64,000 bases of DNA from Candidatus Cybelea sp. (GCA_036489315.1 DASXFZ010000022.1:1-64000); one strand, 5' to 3'; counted from the stretch's first letter, positions 41,637 through 50,884 are shown. Made by a program: numbers and translations. The notes: a model not told the origin generated them from the letters alone.

Positions 41637-43591
41637 TACGAAACCCTCAGTCCGGCGATCCAGGGATCGTGCTGCCACGTCCCGCCGCCCGAGAGAATGC
41701 CTTGCTCGGCAGCGGCCCCAGATGGGCGCGCCGGAGTGTCGTAGCGGGCATCGCCGAACGTCACGTCGTTGCGTTCCTTCGCCACGGCAGCGACGACCGC
41801 GCCTTCGACCTCCAGAGCCGATGGAAGTGAAACCTCGAGCTGCTCGGCGAGGCCGGCGACGATCTCGAGATCGTTGCGAACGAAGTCCGCAGCGGCGAGC
41901 GCGGCGTTGAGCGGCAAGAGATCGCCGCCGACGCTCAGCGTGGTTCCGCTCTTTTCGAGGGCTCCCGCCGCAGGAAGGACGAGTTTCGCGCGTTCCGCCG
42001 TTTCCGTCATGAAGAGCTCGCTCACCACGAGGAACGGCACCGCTTCGAGCGCCGCGCGCACGGCGGCCGCATCGGGCGCGTTGCGCGCCGGATTTGCGGC
42101 GAATATCGAGAGCACGGCGAGCTGCCCGCTTCGCGCCCGGTCGAGCATCGCAAACGTATCGAGGCCGTCAGCGCTTGGAAGCAGCCCCATCGCCTCGGCC
42201 CCCCGCGCGTTGGCCTGATCGCTGGCGATGTAGGTCGCTAACTCCGGCGCATCGGCGAAAGCTTGCGCGTAGCTCTTGCCGATCGCTAAATCGATGCCGT
42301 CCCACACCAGCGCGACACGCTTGGCATCTCCGGCCGCGGCCCGAGCCTCGCCGGCCTCCTGCTGCGAGATCAGTTGCGCGCCGTGACGGACGGCTTTTTG
42401 GATGCGCAGCCAAAGAACGGGAGCGCGCTCCACCAGCACCGCTCCTGCAACGACGACCGCTTCCGCACGATCGATCGCATCGAGCGTTCCCGCATTAGAT
42501 CCCGGCGTCGCCTGACGCTGGGTGCCCGAGCGCCAGTCGAGATTCTTTATGCGCAGCGAACCGAAAACGTGCGCGATCAGGTAGGCCTCTTCGTTGGTCA
42601 GCCTCCCTCCGCCGATCACGCCGACGCTCTCCGCACCGTGCGCGGCGATCGCCGCGCGAATCGCTTTCGCCCAGAGGATGAACGCATCGTCCCAGCCGAT
42701 CTGCGTCCAGCCGCCGTCCTTGCGGTAGAGCGGCTGTTTAAGCCGGTCGGGCGACTCGTAAAAGCCGATGTTGTAGCGCCCGCGATCGCACAGCCAGCCG
42801 TCGGAGATCGGATCTTCTTCGACGAGCATCGTTCTACGAAGCTGGCCGTAGCGTACGTCGGCAAACTGCTGACAACCGACCGAGCACTGCGTACAGGTGG
42901 TCTGCGTCCGCTCGAGATCCCACGGCCGCGACTTGAACCGGTACGTTTTTGAGGTCAGCGCGCCGACCGGACAGAGTTCGGTGACGTTTCCGGTAAAGAG
43001 GTGGCGATACGGCTGTCCGGTCGCGGTCGCGATGATATCGTGCGCGCCGCGGTCTTTGACGATCAACTGCCGCTCGTTGGCGATGATGTCGTCGTAGCGC
43101 ACGCAGCGCTGGCAGACGATGCAGCGCTCCTCGTCGAGTACGATCGTCGGACCGAGATCGACGGCCTTCGGCTTGGAGAGCTTCGGATCGGCGACGTCGG
43201 AGGTGCCGCGCGCGTAGGCCATCGCGTAATCCTGCAGATCGCACTCGCCGCCCTTGTCGCAGATCGGGCAATCCAAAGGGTGATTGACTAAAAACAGCTC
43301 GAGCACGCTCGCGCGCGCGGCCTCCACCTTCTCGCCTTGCGTGCGCACGGCCATCCCGTCGGCGACGACCGTATTGCAGGCGATCTGCAGCTTGGGTATT
43401 CCTTCGATCTCGACCATGCAGATGCGGCAGAGTCCGGCCGGCCCGAGCTTCGTGTGATAGCAATAGATTGGAATTTCTTGCTTGATCTGCTTAGCGGCCT
43501 CGACCAGCAGGGTTCCTTTCGGAACCGTAACCGGCACGCCGTCGATCGTCAGCGTTACCATCTGCACGTTCGGCTCGACGGACGTGCTCAT
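41636..43591 (-). CDS. nuoG: NADH-quinone oxidoreductase subunit G
   Basis: 651 residues from the ATG at 43591; the start overlaps the nuoF stop by 4 nt. N-terminal [2Fe-2S] domain (CYHTKLGPAGLCRICMVE, then C in LQIACN), His/Cys [4Fe-4S] site (HPLDCPICDKGGECDLQDYA) and further Cys clusters (CIVCQRCVRY, ELCPVGALTS, TTCTQCSVGCQQ). The last resembles the position of the first molybdopterin-fold cluster. The C-terminal molybdopterin-oxidoreductase fold is shorter than in E. coli. It carries electrons in the peripheral arm. Confidence 0.94.
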   Translation of the reverse strand: MSTSVEPNVQMVTLTIDGVPVTVPKGTLLVEAAKQIKQEIPIYCYHTKLGPAGLCRICMVEIEGIPKLQIACNTVVADGMAVRTQGEKVEAARASVLELFLVNHPLDCPICDKGGECDLQDYAMAYARGTSDVADPKLSKPKAVDLGPTIVLDEERCIVCQRCVRYDDIIANERQLIVKDRGAHDIIATATGQPYRHLFTGNVTELCPVGALTSKTYRFKSRPWDLERTQTTCTQCSVGCQQFADVRYGQLRRTMLVEEDPISDGWLCDRGRYNIGFYESPDRLKQPLYRKDGGWTQIGWDDAFILWAKAIRAAIAAHGAESVGVIGGGRLTNEEAYLIAHVFGSLRIKNLDWRSGTQRQATPGSNAGTLDAIDRAEAVVVAGAVLVERAPVLWLRIQKAVRHGAQLISQQEAGEARAAAGDAKRVALVWDGIDLAIGKSYAQAFADAPELATYIASDQANARGAEAMGLLPSADGLDTFAMLDRARSGQLAVLSIFAANPARNAPDAAAVRAALEAVPFLVVSELFMTETAERAKLVLPAAGALEKSGTTLSVGGDLLPLNAALAAADFVRNDLEIVAGLAEQLEVSLPSALEVEGAVVAAVAKERNDVTFGDARYDTPARPSGAAAEQGILSGGGTWQHDPWIAGLRVS

Positions 43592-44850
43592 GCCGGCTGC
43601 GCCGCCATCGCCGGAATCCGCGACTTGAACTGATCCGGAAAGCGCATCATGACCGATTTGAGAAATGGTTCGATCGAATCCCCGAGCGGACAGAGATTCA
43701 GGCCGGTTATCGAGCGCGAGACGCGCAGCAGCATGTCGTAGTCGCCGGGAACGCCTTGGCCGTGCACCAGGCGGTACAGGACGCGTTCCATCCAGCTTCC
43801 GCCCTCGCGGCATGGCGTGCACTGGCCGCACGATTCGTGATTGAAGAATCGCACGAGGTTGTGCGCTGCCTTCACGAAGTCGGTGGTATCGTCGAAAACG
43901 ACGACTGCACCAGAGCCCAGCATCGAACCGGCTTTCGCCAGACTCTCGTAATCGTACGTCCAGTCGAGGTGCTCCTCGAACACGCAAGCCGAGGATCCGC
44001 CGCCGGGCTGAATTGCCGCCAGCGTTCGGCCGGGGCGAAGGCCGCCGGCGATCTCGATGAGTTCGCGCAGCGTCGTACCGAGCGCAATCTCGTAGTTGCC
44101 GGGGCGCGTAACGTGTCCGGAGACCGAAACGATCTTATATCCCTTGCTTCGCTCGGTCCCGACGGCGGCAAACCACTCCGGGCCTCGCTCGAGAATCGGA
44201 ACGAGATACGCCAGCGTTTCGACGTTATTGACGACCGTCGGTGCGCCGTAGAGCCCTTCGACCGCGGGAAACGGCGGCTTCAAACGCGGCTCGCCGCGCT
44301 TGCCTTCAAGCGAGTTGAGCAGCGCCGTCTCTTCGCCGCAAATATAAGCGCCGGCGCCGCGATGAACGGTTAGCTCCAGGTCGAAGCCGCTGCCGAAGAT
44401 GTTCTTGCCGACGTAACCGGCACGCTTAGCCTCCTCGAGCGCCGCACAGAAGATCTCGTAGCCGCGCTTGAACTCGCCGCGAATATAAATGAAGGCGTGA
44501 TGCGAGGCGATCGCATACGCGCCGATCAGCATACCTTCGATCACCTGGTGCGGGGTCTCTTCGAGCAGCATGTGATCTTTGAACGTGCCCGGTTCGGCTT
44601 CGTCACAGTTGCAGACGAGATAGCGCAGCGCCTTATCCTTAGGCAGAAACGACCACTTTCTGCCGGTCGGGAAACCCGCACCGCCGCGGCCGCGCAAGCC
44701 CGACTTCTCGGCAAGATCGAGGATGTCGGATGGCTGGAGCTGCGTAACGGCGCGCTCCCACTGCTTGTATCCGCCGCGCTGACGATAGACGTCGATGCTG
44801 CGCAAATCGGCTTCGCCGATCCCGGCAGTGAGAACCTTAGTGACCGGCAC
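43588..44850 (-). CDS. nuoF: NADH-quinone oxidoreductase subunit F
   Basis: 420 residues; the NADH-oxidising flavoprotein. NADH/FMN loops GLRGRGGAGFPTGRKWSFLP, CNCDEAEPGTFKDH and GAGAYICGEETALLNSLEG are intact. Cluster N3 Cys are in ESCGQCTPCREGG and NLCPLGDS. Its start lies 14 nt inside the end of nuoE, giving coupled translation. Confidence 0.96.
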   Translation of the reverse strand: MPVTKVLTAGIGEADLRSIDVYRQRGGYKQWERAVTQLQPSDILDLAEKSGLRGRGGAGFPTGRKWSFLPKDKALRYLVCNCDEAEPGTFKDHMLLEETPHQVIEGMLIGAYAIASHHAFIYIRGEFKRGYEIFCAALEEAKRAGYVGKNIFGSGFDLELTVHRGAGAYICGEETALLNSLEGKRGEPRLKPPFPAVEGLYGAPTVVNNVETLAYLVPILERGPEWFAAVGTERSKGYKIVSVSGHVTRPGNYEIALGTTLRELIEIAGGLRPGRTLAAIQPGGGSSACVFEEHLDWTYDYESLAKAGSMLGSGAVVVFDDTTDFVKAAHNLVRFFNHESCGQCTPCREGGSWMERVLYRLVHGQGVPGDYDMLLRVSRSITGLNLCPLGDSIEPFLKSVMMRFPDQFKSRIPAMAAQPA

Positions 44851-45613
44851 GACCGCTCTGCTCCTGGCTCACCTCGACGACGGCGCGTGAGTCTACGATC
44901 GCGCGTTCGGTCGTCTTCGTGAAAAATTCGACGTTGCGGTTGATGATGTGATCGAGCATGATGATGCCGCTCTGATCGCCGACTCCGCCCGCATTGTTCG
45001 GCCGCTCGACGCCAACCGCGCCTGGCGACTTCTTACCGCGCGAAATCTGATCGTCTTGGGAAATCTCCCACGTCGAGCCCGGCGCATCGGTTCGCGCCAT
45101 CGGCGCGATCGCATACGTGCCGGCTCGCATCGCCTCGAGCATCTCGTCGATTCGCTGCGGCGTCAGGTCGTAGACAAACTCGAGATTCACCTGCATGCAG
45201 CTCGCCCGGTCGCACGCGGCCAGACACTCGACCTCTTCATAGGAGAAGACGCCATCCGGCGTCGTCTGCAGATGCCCGACGCCGAGTCTCTCGCGAAAAT
45301 AGGCCATCATGTTCTCGGCATCGCCGATCGAGCAGGCAAGACCGCGGCAAATCTGCAGCATGTATCGCCCAACCGGACGCCGGTAGAACAGCGTGTAAAA
45401 GGAGACGGTTCCTTCGACCTCGGCCAGCGTAACGTCGAGCATCTCGGCCGTCGCGCGCATTGCCTCGGCGCTGACGTATCCCTCGTACTGCTGGAAGAGG
45501 TGCGTGATCGGCAGCAGCGCCGAGCGCTTGCGCTCGTACCGCGCGATGATGTCGTCGCACTCGGAACGCAGCCGCTCTTGCAACGCCGCAAAGTTCTTCT
45601 CGCGGTCGGTCAT
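44837..45613 (-). CDS. nuoE: NADH-quinone oxidoreductase subunit E with C-terminal extension
   Basis: 258 residues from the ATG at 45613. The thioredoxin-like [2Fe-2S] domain occupies ~1-165; the cluster Cys are in CRGLACSIGD and CLAACDRAS. After YDLTPQRIDEMLEAM a tail of ~80 residues rich in Asp, Gly and Ser (DAPGSTWEISQDDQISRG, GDQSGIIMLDHIINRN) continues beyond the usual end. Its tail overlaps nuoF by 14 nt. The nested inverted-repeat element lies between nuoD and this gene. Confidence 0.93.
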   Translation of the reverse strand: MTDREKNFAALQERLRSECDDIIARYERKRSALLPITHLFQQYEGYVSAEAMRATAEMLDVTLAEVEGTVSFYTLFYRRPVGRYMLQICRGLACSIGDAENMMAYFRERLGVGHLQTTPDGVFSYEEVECLAACDRASCMQVNLEFVYDLTPQRIDEMLEAMRAGTYAIAPMARTDAPGSTWEISQDDQISRGKKSPGAVGVERPNNAGGVGDQSGIIMLDHIINRNVEFFTKTTERAIVDSRAVVEVSQEQSGRAGH

Positions 45614-45710
45614 CTTCTGCCGAAGCCCCCTCGGAAACTTTGCGCCGTTACTCTCACTCGGAAAAACGGTTGCCAATTAATTTTTAAGTTTATTGATGAG
45701 TGGTTAGCGA

Positions 45711-45844
45711 GGTTACGGGATGGGGTGATGCGGGGCGTGTGAAGGGAGGAGCGGAGGCCGGATGCCGGGAGCGACGACGAGGCGAGCAGCTTTTTCACAG
45801 GATGTGAAAAAGCGAGCGTCCCCGCATCACCCCATCCCGCAACC
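45711..45844. repeat. 134-nt nested inverted-repeat element between nuoD and nuoE
   Basis: The outer arms, CGGGATGGGGTGATGCGGGG (45716-45735) and its exact complement (45820-45839), are perfect for 20 bp and extend to 24 of 25 with flanking GGTT. Inside are a 10-bp hairpin (GCTTTTTCAC, loop AGGAT, GTGAAAAAGC at 45789-45813) and a short CCGG-ATG-CCGG stem. It fills most of the only large gap in the nuo operon. It could be a MITE-like insertion, a REP-type element or an intercistronic RNA structure that sets the downstream dose. No clear target-site duplication is seen. Confidence 0.8.
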
Positions 45845-45857
45845 GAGCGCTCAAAAC

Positions 45858-47075
45858 TCATCGGTCGACCTCGCCAAACACCGGGTCGAGCGAGCCGATC
45901 ATGACGACGAGGTCGGCGATCAGGTTGCCGGGCGCGATTCCTTTGAGCGCTTGCAGATTGTACAGGCTCGGGGGTCTCGTGCGGATGCGGTAGGGGCGAT
46001 TCTCGCCGTTGCTGACGATATAGTAGCCGAGCTCTCCGCGGGGCGACTCGACGGCGTGATAAACGTCGCCGGGCGGAACCCGAAAGCCCTCGCTGATCAG
46101 CTTGAAGTGGTGAATCAGCGCCTCCATGGAGAGTGCAATCGTCTCTTTCGGCGGCAGCGCAACCTTGGGATCGTCGATCATCACAGGTCCCGGAGTCTCC
46201 AGGCGCTTGCGAGCCTGCTCGATGATGCGGATCGACTGGTCCATCTCGTCGAGGCGCACCAGGAAGCGCGCGTAGGCGTCGCCTTCGCTGCGGGTGGGGA
46301 TGTCGAAGTCGTACGTATCGTAGCCAGTATATGGAAACGCCTTACGGATGTCGTAGGCGATCCCACTGGCTCGAAGGCTCGGGCCGGTGACGTTCCACTG
46401 CACCGCCTCCTCGGGCGTGAGCATGCCGACGTCGATCGTCCGGTCTTGGAAGATCGGATTGGCCTGCAGCAGACCGCGAAGCTCGCGCATCCGCCCGGGA
46501 AACTTTTCGATAAGAGCGTCGAGCCTGGCGAAATAACCGTCGGGCAGATCGCCGTTGAGGCCGCCGACGCGGATGTAGTTCGGGTGCATCCGTGCGCCGC
46601 CGACGGCTTCCTGGAGATCCAGGATGTTCTCGCGCAAGTCGAAGCAGTAAAAGAAGACCGAGATTGCACCGAGGTCGATTCCGTGCGTCCCCAGCCAAAC
46701 GCAGTGCGAGGCGATCCGCGTCAACTCGGCCTGGAGCACGCGGACGACCTGGGCGCGCGGCGGGATGCCGTCGGTGAGCCCGAGCAGCTTTTCGACAGCA
46801 AGTGCGTAGCAGAGCGCGTTCGAAGACGGCGCGAGATAGTCCATCCGTTCGATGACCGTCTGCGCCTGCGTCCAGAAGAGGCCTTCGGCACTCTTCTCGA
46901 TCCCGGTATGAAGGTAACCGATCTCGGGATCGGCCTTCACGACGTTCTCGCTATCGATCTCCAGCACGATCTGCAGGACGCCGTGAGTCGACGGGTGCTG
47001 CGGGCCCATGGATAGCACCATCGTGTTGCCGCTTTTGCTCACGATGTCGGGCACGGGCATGACGGGCGTGCTCAC
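45858..47075 (-). CDS. nuoD: NADH-quinone oxidoreductase subunit D
   Basis: 405 residues from the GTG at 47075, which overlaps the nuoC stop by 4 nt (GTGA). Quinone-site and fold blocks: MGPQHPSTHGVLQIVLEIDSE (in parts), ADPEIGYLHTGIEK, YLAPSSNALCYALAVEKLLG, FPYTGYDTYDFDIPT, ESPRGELGYYIVS and the terminal GSLDPVFGEVDR. The quinone-binding His and Tyr appear present. An upstream frame to 47369 is nuoC antisense-type shadow and was not used. Confidence 0.95.
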   Translation of the reverse strand: MSTPVMPVPDIVSKSGNTMVLSMGPQHPSTHGVLQIVLEIDSENVVKADPEIGYLHTGIEKSAEGLFWTQAQTVIERMDYLAPSSNALCYALAVEKLLGLTDGIPPRAQVVRVLQAELTRIASHCVWLGTHGIDLGAISVFFYCFDLRENILDLQEAVGGARMHPNYIRVGGLNGDLPDGYFARLDALIEKFPGRMRELRGLLQANPIFQDRTIDVGMLTPEEAVQWNVTGPSLRASGIAYDIRKAFPYTGYDTYDFDIPTRSEGDAYARFLVRLDEMDQSIRIIEQARKRLETPGPVMIDDPKVALPPKETIALSMEALIHHFKLISEGFRVPPGDVYHAVESPRGELGYYIVSNGENRPYRIRTRPPSLYNLQALKGIAPGNLIADLVVMIGSLDPVFGEVDR

Positions 47076-47695
47076 GTGGCTTCGCCTTGCGAATCGGCGG
47101 CGTTGCTCGCGCGGGCTCGCTTTACTTGTTCTTGCAACGCTTCGAGCGTACGCCCTGAAGGCGGGGTGCCCGCTACGACGTTCGTCTTGTTTGCGAAAGC
47201 CGGACGGGGAGCGCGTTCGCGTGCCGGGCCCCGCATCGGGTAATCCTTGCGCAGCGGGTAACCCTCCCAGTCGATCGGCATTTGAATCCGGCGCAGATCC
47301 GGGTGGCCATCGAAGACGATGCCGAAGAGATCGTAGACTTCCCGCTCGGCCCAATCGGCAGACTTCCACAGCCCGCTGGCTGTCGGGAGCGTCTGCCCTT
47401 CGTCAACGCCGCAGAGAATACGCACGCGTTTGGGCGTACCGACCTCCGCGACGCTCGCCGGTTTCGGCGCAAGCTGCAGAAGGTGATAGACGACGTCGAA
47501 GCGCGGGCTGCGCCCGAGATAATCCACCGCACCGAGATCGAGCAGCATCGCGAAGCCTTCTGCTTTGAGCGCTGCCAAGCGCGCCGCTAGCTCGGAAGGC
47601 GCAAGGCGCTCGATGACGGCATCGTCGATCGGCGGGCGCAGACTCGGCGGGTCGATCGCGGCACCCGCGATCGGCGGGGTTTGCGTGCTAGGCAT
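47072..47695 (-). CDS. nuoC: NADH-quinone oxidoreductase subunit C
   Basis: 207 residues, the 30-kDa-type subunit of the peripheral arm. The family signature ADWAEREVYDLFGIVFDGHPDLRRI (in parts) and DWEGYPLRKDYPM are present. A tail of ~40 residues after the signature is lineage-specific. It is separate from nuoD, unlike the fused form in E. coli. A 24-nt gap separates it from nuoB. Confidence 0.95.
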   Translation of the reverse strand: MPSTQTPPIAGAAIDPPSLRPPIDDAVIERLAPSELAARLAALKAEGFAMLLDLGAVDYLGRSPRFDVVYHLLQLAPKPASVAEVGTPKRVRILCGVDEGQTLPTASGLWKSADWAEREVYDLFGIVFDGHPDLRRIQMPIDWEGYPLRKDYPMRGPARERAPRPAFANKTNVVAGTPPSGRTLEALQEQVKRARASNAADSQGEAT

Positions 47696-47719
47696 CGTTG
47701 GTTCTCCGAGTCTTAGTCG

Positions 47720-48175
47720 TTAGGCTCGCGCCAGAATGCCGCCACGGCCGCCCTCACGGATCTGCTGTTGAATCAGGTTGACGGCGTACAGCAGCCCGTC
47801 GGGAGTCGGCGGGCAGCCGGGGACGTAGACGTCTACCGGAATGATCGTGTCGACGCCTTGAATGACTGCGTAGTTATCGAAGATGCCGCCAGAGCTCGCG
47901 CAGGCGCCCATCGAGATCACCCACTTCGGATCGGCCATCTGATCGTAGAGGCGTTTCACGACGGGACCCATCTTCTGCGCGACGCGTCCCGAGACGATCA
48001 TCAGATCTGCCTGGCGCGGCGAACTGCGGAAAACCTCCGAGCCCAGTCGCGCGATATCGTACTCCGAAGAGGTCACCGTCATCATCTCGATCGCGCAGCA
48101 AGCCAAACCCATCGTCAGCGGCCAGACCGACGAGCTCTGCGCCCAGCGCGCGACGTCGTCGAGACGCGCGAGCAT
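47720..48175 (-). CDS. nuoB: NADH-quinone oxidoreductase subunit B
   Basis: 151 residues from the ATG at 48175; a GTG at 48199 would add eight residues and overlap nuoA. N2 cluster ligands are visible: the tandem Cys in [10 protein letters not shown], Cys in MGACASSGG and Cys in [14 protein letters not shown]. This passes electrons to quinone. Otherwise of normal length for the short bacterial form. Confidence 0.95.
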   Translation of the reverse strand: MLARLDDVARWAQSSSVWPLTMGLACCAIEMMTVTSSEYDIARLGSEVFRSSPRQADLMIVSGRVAQKMGPVVKRLYDQMADPKWVISMGACASSGGIFDNYAVIQGVDTIIPVDVYVPGCPPTPDGLLYAVNLIQQQIREGGRGGILARA

Positions 48176-48189
48176 AAAGTGACCGGGGC

Positions 48190-48576
48190 TTACCGCCACA
48201 CGAAGCCGCCTTTCTTCCAGACGTAGGCGTAGCCGATCGCGAGGACCACGATAAAGACGATCATCTCGAGCAATCCGAAGACGCGCAGCGCGTGCATCTG
48301 CACGGCCCAAGGATAGAACGAAGCCGCCTCGACGTCGAAGATTACGAACAGCATCGCGATCAAGTAAAACCGCACCGGGAAGCGCCCGGCGACCGGCGAG
48401 GTCGGCTCGACGCCGCATTCGTACGCTTCGCGCTTGTGAGGATTCGGCTTGGCGCGCCCGAGCAGGCCGGGCAAGACGCTAAAAAATAGAGCGGCCGCCA
48501 CCGCGACGCAGAGGTAGATTGCAACCGGACCGTAGGGATTCATCTCGCTCAAAGCTTTGTGCAAATCGCGGGCCAT
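48190..48576 (-). CDS. nuoA: NADH-quinone oxidoreductase subunit A
   Basis: 128 residues from the ATG at 48576 (preceded by AGGACAGGT), or 117 from the ATG at 48543. Three helices with the conserved loop [38 protein letters not shown] (in parts), including the Cys involved in the quinone loop. First gene of the operon. The promoter must lie in the 47 nt shared with the divergent lipoprotein gene. Confidence 0.94.
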   Translation of the reverse strand: MARDLHKALSEMNPYGPVAIYLCVAVAAALFFSVLPGLLGRAKPNPHKREAYECGVEPTSPVAGRFPVRFYLIAMLFVIFDVEAASFYPWAVQMHALRVFGLLEMIVFIVVLAIGYAYVWKKGGFVWR

Positions 48577-48623
48577 ACCTGTCCTGGGGGGGACACTGTG
48601 CGCTCCTAAACGTACACTTGCTT

Positions 48624-49148
48624 ATGCGGTACGCCATCCTCGGATTGCTCGTCCTCTTCTCGCTCGGAGATGGATGCTCGCCGCCGCCAAATGTCGTAGG
48701 CGTTCAAGATTACGGACGCGTTACCGGGCGCGTGCTCGACGCAATGACGAACCGGCCGATCGGAAACGCACTCGTCTCGGTCGGCTCGATCTATACTGCC
48801 CGAGCCGATGCGACGGGCGCGTTCGACCTCCGCGCGGTTGCCGGCGACCAAACCGTCACCGCCCGAGCCCCCGGCTTCACCACCGCGACGGCAGACACGA
48901 CGATCCCGAAAAACGCGACCGTCTCGATTGGATACATCCGCCTGGTTGCATTGACGGCGCCGGTCGGCCAACCGACCCTCCAGCCGCCGCCGATTCCGAC
49001 GCCGGCCCCGACCGCGACCCCCTCGGCTGCCGCGAAGCCCTCGGCAACGATGCTGCCGGGCGCGAGTGCCGCGCCGGCCTCGGCGGCGCGGGCGTCAGGC
49101 GCGCCGGCATCGCCGGCCCCAACCGCGAGCGCCTCGAGCGAACCTTAG
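48624..49148 (+). CDS. lipoprotein with carboxypeptidase-regulatory-like domain
   Basis: 174 residues from the ATG at 48624. A short signal peptide (ILGLLVLFSLGDGC) gives a plausible lipobox Cys. Residues ~30-110 fit a CarboxypepD_reg-like or PEGA-like beta domain (VTGRVLDAMTNRPIGNALVSVG, ARADATGAFDLRAVAGDQTVTARAPGF). The rest is a Pro/Ala/Ser/Thr-rich tail with no fold. It is divergent from nuoA and convergent with cobU, overlapping it by 4 nt. Function unknown. Confidence 0.65.
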   Translation: MRYAILGLLVLFSLGDGCSPPPNVVGVQDYGRVTGRVLDAMTNRPIGNALVSVGSIYTARADATGAFDLRAVAGDQTVTARAPGFTTATADTTIPKNATVSIGYIRLVALTAPVGQPTLQPPPIPTPAPTATPSAAAKPSATMLPGASAAPASAARASGAPASPAPTASASSEP

Positions 49149-49735
49149 AGGGGTTCGCAGTCGATCGGCTTGCCGATCGCGCGCAGGTCGACGGCGCAGC
49201 CTGCCACCACCAGATAAACGTGGGCAGCGCGCCTCGCCAGTCGCTGCACCATTCGTCCCATCGCATCGCGCGATAATCGCCCGGTCGCGACGACCGGTAC
49301 GACGTCCCAGCCGATCTGTTCGCTGACCGCGATGATCGAGGCGCGAGACGAGAGCATCGCGTCCACGAACGCGGCCGCTTCCTCGTCGAGGGTCGTGGCA
49401 AAGACGTTGTAGTCGATCTCGAGCAGATCGACGCGCGCTGCGACGCGCGCCTCCAACCACGTGCCGAGCGAGTCGACGAGCAGGCATGCCGTCGCCGGCG
49501 CGTCTCGGAAGAGCGCGAGCTGCGCGTCGGGGCTCAGCGGGGCGGTCTCGAGCGTCCGCCACGACGCCGGCCGGTCGCGGACGTGTCGCATGAGGCGGGC
49601 GCGCCACTCGATATCTTCCGGCGCACCCGCGGCGGTGGCGACATACGTTACGTCGCAGCCGCTGTCCAAGGCGAGGCGTACCGCAAACGCGCTTTTCCCC
49701 GAACTTACGGGGCCGGTAACGAAAATGACGGCCAT
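49145..49735 (-). CDS. cobU: adenosylcobinamide kinase / adenosylcobinamide-phosphate guanylyltransferase
   Basis: 196 residues; CobU/CobP phosphorylates adenosylcobinamide and adds GMP during B12 salvage and nucleotide-loop assembly. Walker A is GPVSSGKS at residues 8-15; the guanylylated His is expected in MRHVRDRPASW (His51), and the second nucleotide block LLVDSLGTWLEARV is clear. The remaining cob genes are not in this window. Divergent from a potassium channel with 69 nt between. Confidence 0.88.
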   Translation of the reverse strand: MAVIFVTGPVSSGKSAFAVRLALDSGCDVTYVATAAGAPEDIEWRARLMRHVRDRPASWRTLETAPLSPDAQLALFRDAPATACLLVDSLGTWLEARVAARVDLLEIDYNVFATTLDEEAAAFVDAMLSSRASIIAVSEQIGWDVVPVVATGRLSRDAMGRMVQRLARRAAHVYLVVAGCAVDLRAIGKPIDCEPL

Positions 49736-49804
49736 TCTCCGAGCGGTGTTCGCCGTGCGACCCGGAGCGGCTTGCCGCCTGCCCGCGCCGAAGCTCGCCC
49801 GTCA

Positions 49805-50884
49805 ATGGCGATCAACGTTCTCAGCGTCGCGGCCGGCATCGTCCTGATCGTGCTGACCCTCAACGATATCTTTCAGTCCGTCGTCGTTCCGCGGGCCACG
49901 GGACGTCGCTTGCGGATTAGTTTCTACGTTTGGCGCAGCGCCTGGCGCGTGTGGCCCGCGTTTTCGTGGCAGCTTTATCCGAACGACGGCGATCGCCGCG
50001 AAGATCTCTTGGCGCTCTTCGCGCCCTTCATGCTGCTCGGGCTCATGGGACTGTGGGTGGCACTGCTCATCGTCGGGTTCGGGCTGATGTTTTGGGGGTT
50101 GCGCGCCGGCCTGAGCCCCTCGAAGGCGTCTCTCGCAACCGCGCTCTACTTCTCGGGAACGTCGGTCATGACGATCGGCTTCGGCGACATCGTCGCGCGG
50201 GCGGGGGCAACGCGGCTCGTCTCCGTGCTGGCGGGGCTCGCCGGGCTTTCGCTGCTCTCGATCAACACGGCGTACTTGTTTGCGATTTTCGGCTCGTTCC
50301 AGCAGCGCGAGACCTTCGTCGTCACAGTCGGCGCACGTGCGGGCGCGCCGCCAAGCGGCGTAAACCTGCTGGCCATTGCGGGGTACTCGCTCACCCGGGA
50401 AGATCTGCCCGGGTTGATGATCGACGCGCAGCGCTGGTCGGCACAAGTGATGGAGAGCCATCTCGCCTATCCCGTGCTGGCGTTTTTCCGCTCGAGCCAC
50501 GACGACCAGTCGTGGGTCGGCACGCTCGGCACGCTGCTCGACTCGGCGACATTGCTGATGACGACCGTCGAGGGCGAAAAGGATGGCCAAGCGCGCATCT
50601 TTTACAACGTCGGACGGCACGCGACTCGCGATCTCGCGCATTACTTTCGAATCGGAGGCTTCGACCAAAGCGTCGGCATCGAACGCAGCGAATTCGATCA
50701 GGCATGCGATCGCCTCGTTGCCGCAGGCTATACGATGGCCGATCGCGACGAAGCGTGGCTTCGCTTCGGCGAGCTCCGTTCGGCGTACTCCTCACAGCTC
50801 AACGAACTGGCACGTTTCTTCATGATTCCGCCGATCGCTTGGATCGGCGATCGATCGAAGATCACGCCCTCGCAGCATCTTTGA
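49805..50884 (+). CDS. two-TM potassium-channel-like protein with cytosolic domain
   Basis: 359 residues from the ATG at 49805. N-terminal helix (VLSVAAGIVLIVLTLNDIFQ), two further hydrophobic segments and a pore loop with selectivity filter TIGFGD (in SVMTIGFGDIV), as in K+ channels where TVGYGD is most common. A helix (GLAGLSLLSINTAYLFAIFGSF) closes the pore. The ~210-residue C-terminus is alpha-rich and is not an RCK domain I recognise. Its 3' end overlaps hflX by 23 nt. Confidence 0.82.
   Translation: MAINVLSVAAGIVLIVLTLNDIFQSVVVPRATGRRLRISFYVWRSAWRVWPAFSWQLYPNDGDRREDLLALFAPFMLLGLMGLWVALLIVGFGLMFWGLRAGLSPSKASLATALYFSGTSVMTIGFGDIVARAGATRLVSVLAGLAGLSLLSINTAYLFAIFGSFQQRETFVVTVGARAGAPPSGVNLLAIAGYSLTREDLPGLMIDAQRWSAQVMESHLAYPVLAFFRSSHDDQSWVGTLGTLLDSATLLMTTVEGEKDGQARIFYNVGRHATRDLAHYFRIGGFDQSVGIERSEFDQACDRLVAAGYTMADRDEAWLRFGELRSAYSSQLNELARFFMIPPIAWIGDRSKITPSQHL

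Noticed and set aside
45762-47015. 417-codon plus-strand frame through the inverted-repeat element
   Set aside because: Antisense to nuoD; I considered it as a transposase-like gene for the element but it has no such motifs.
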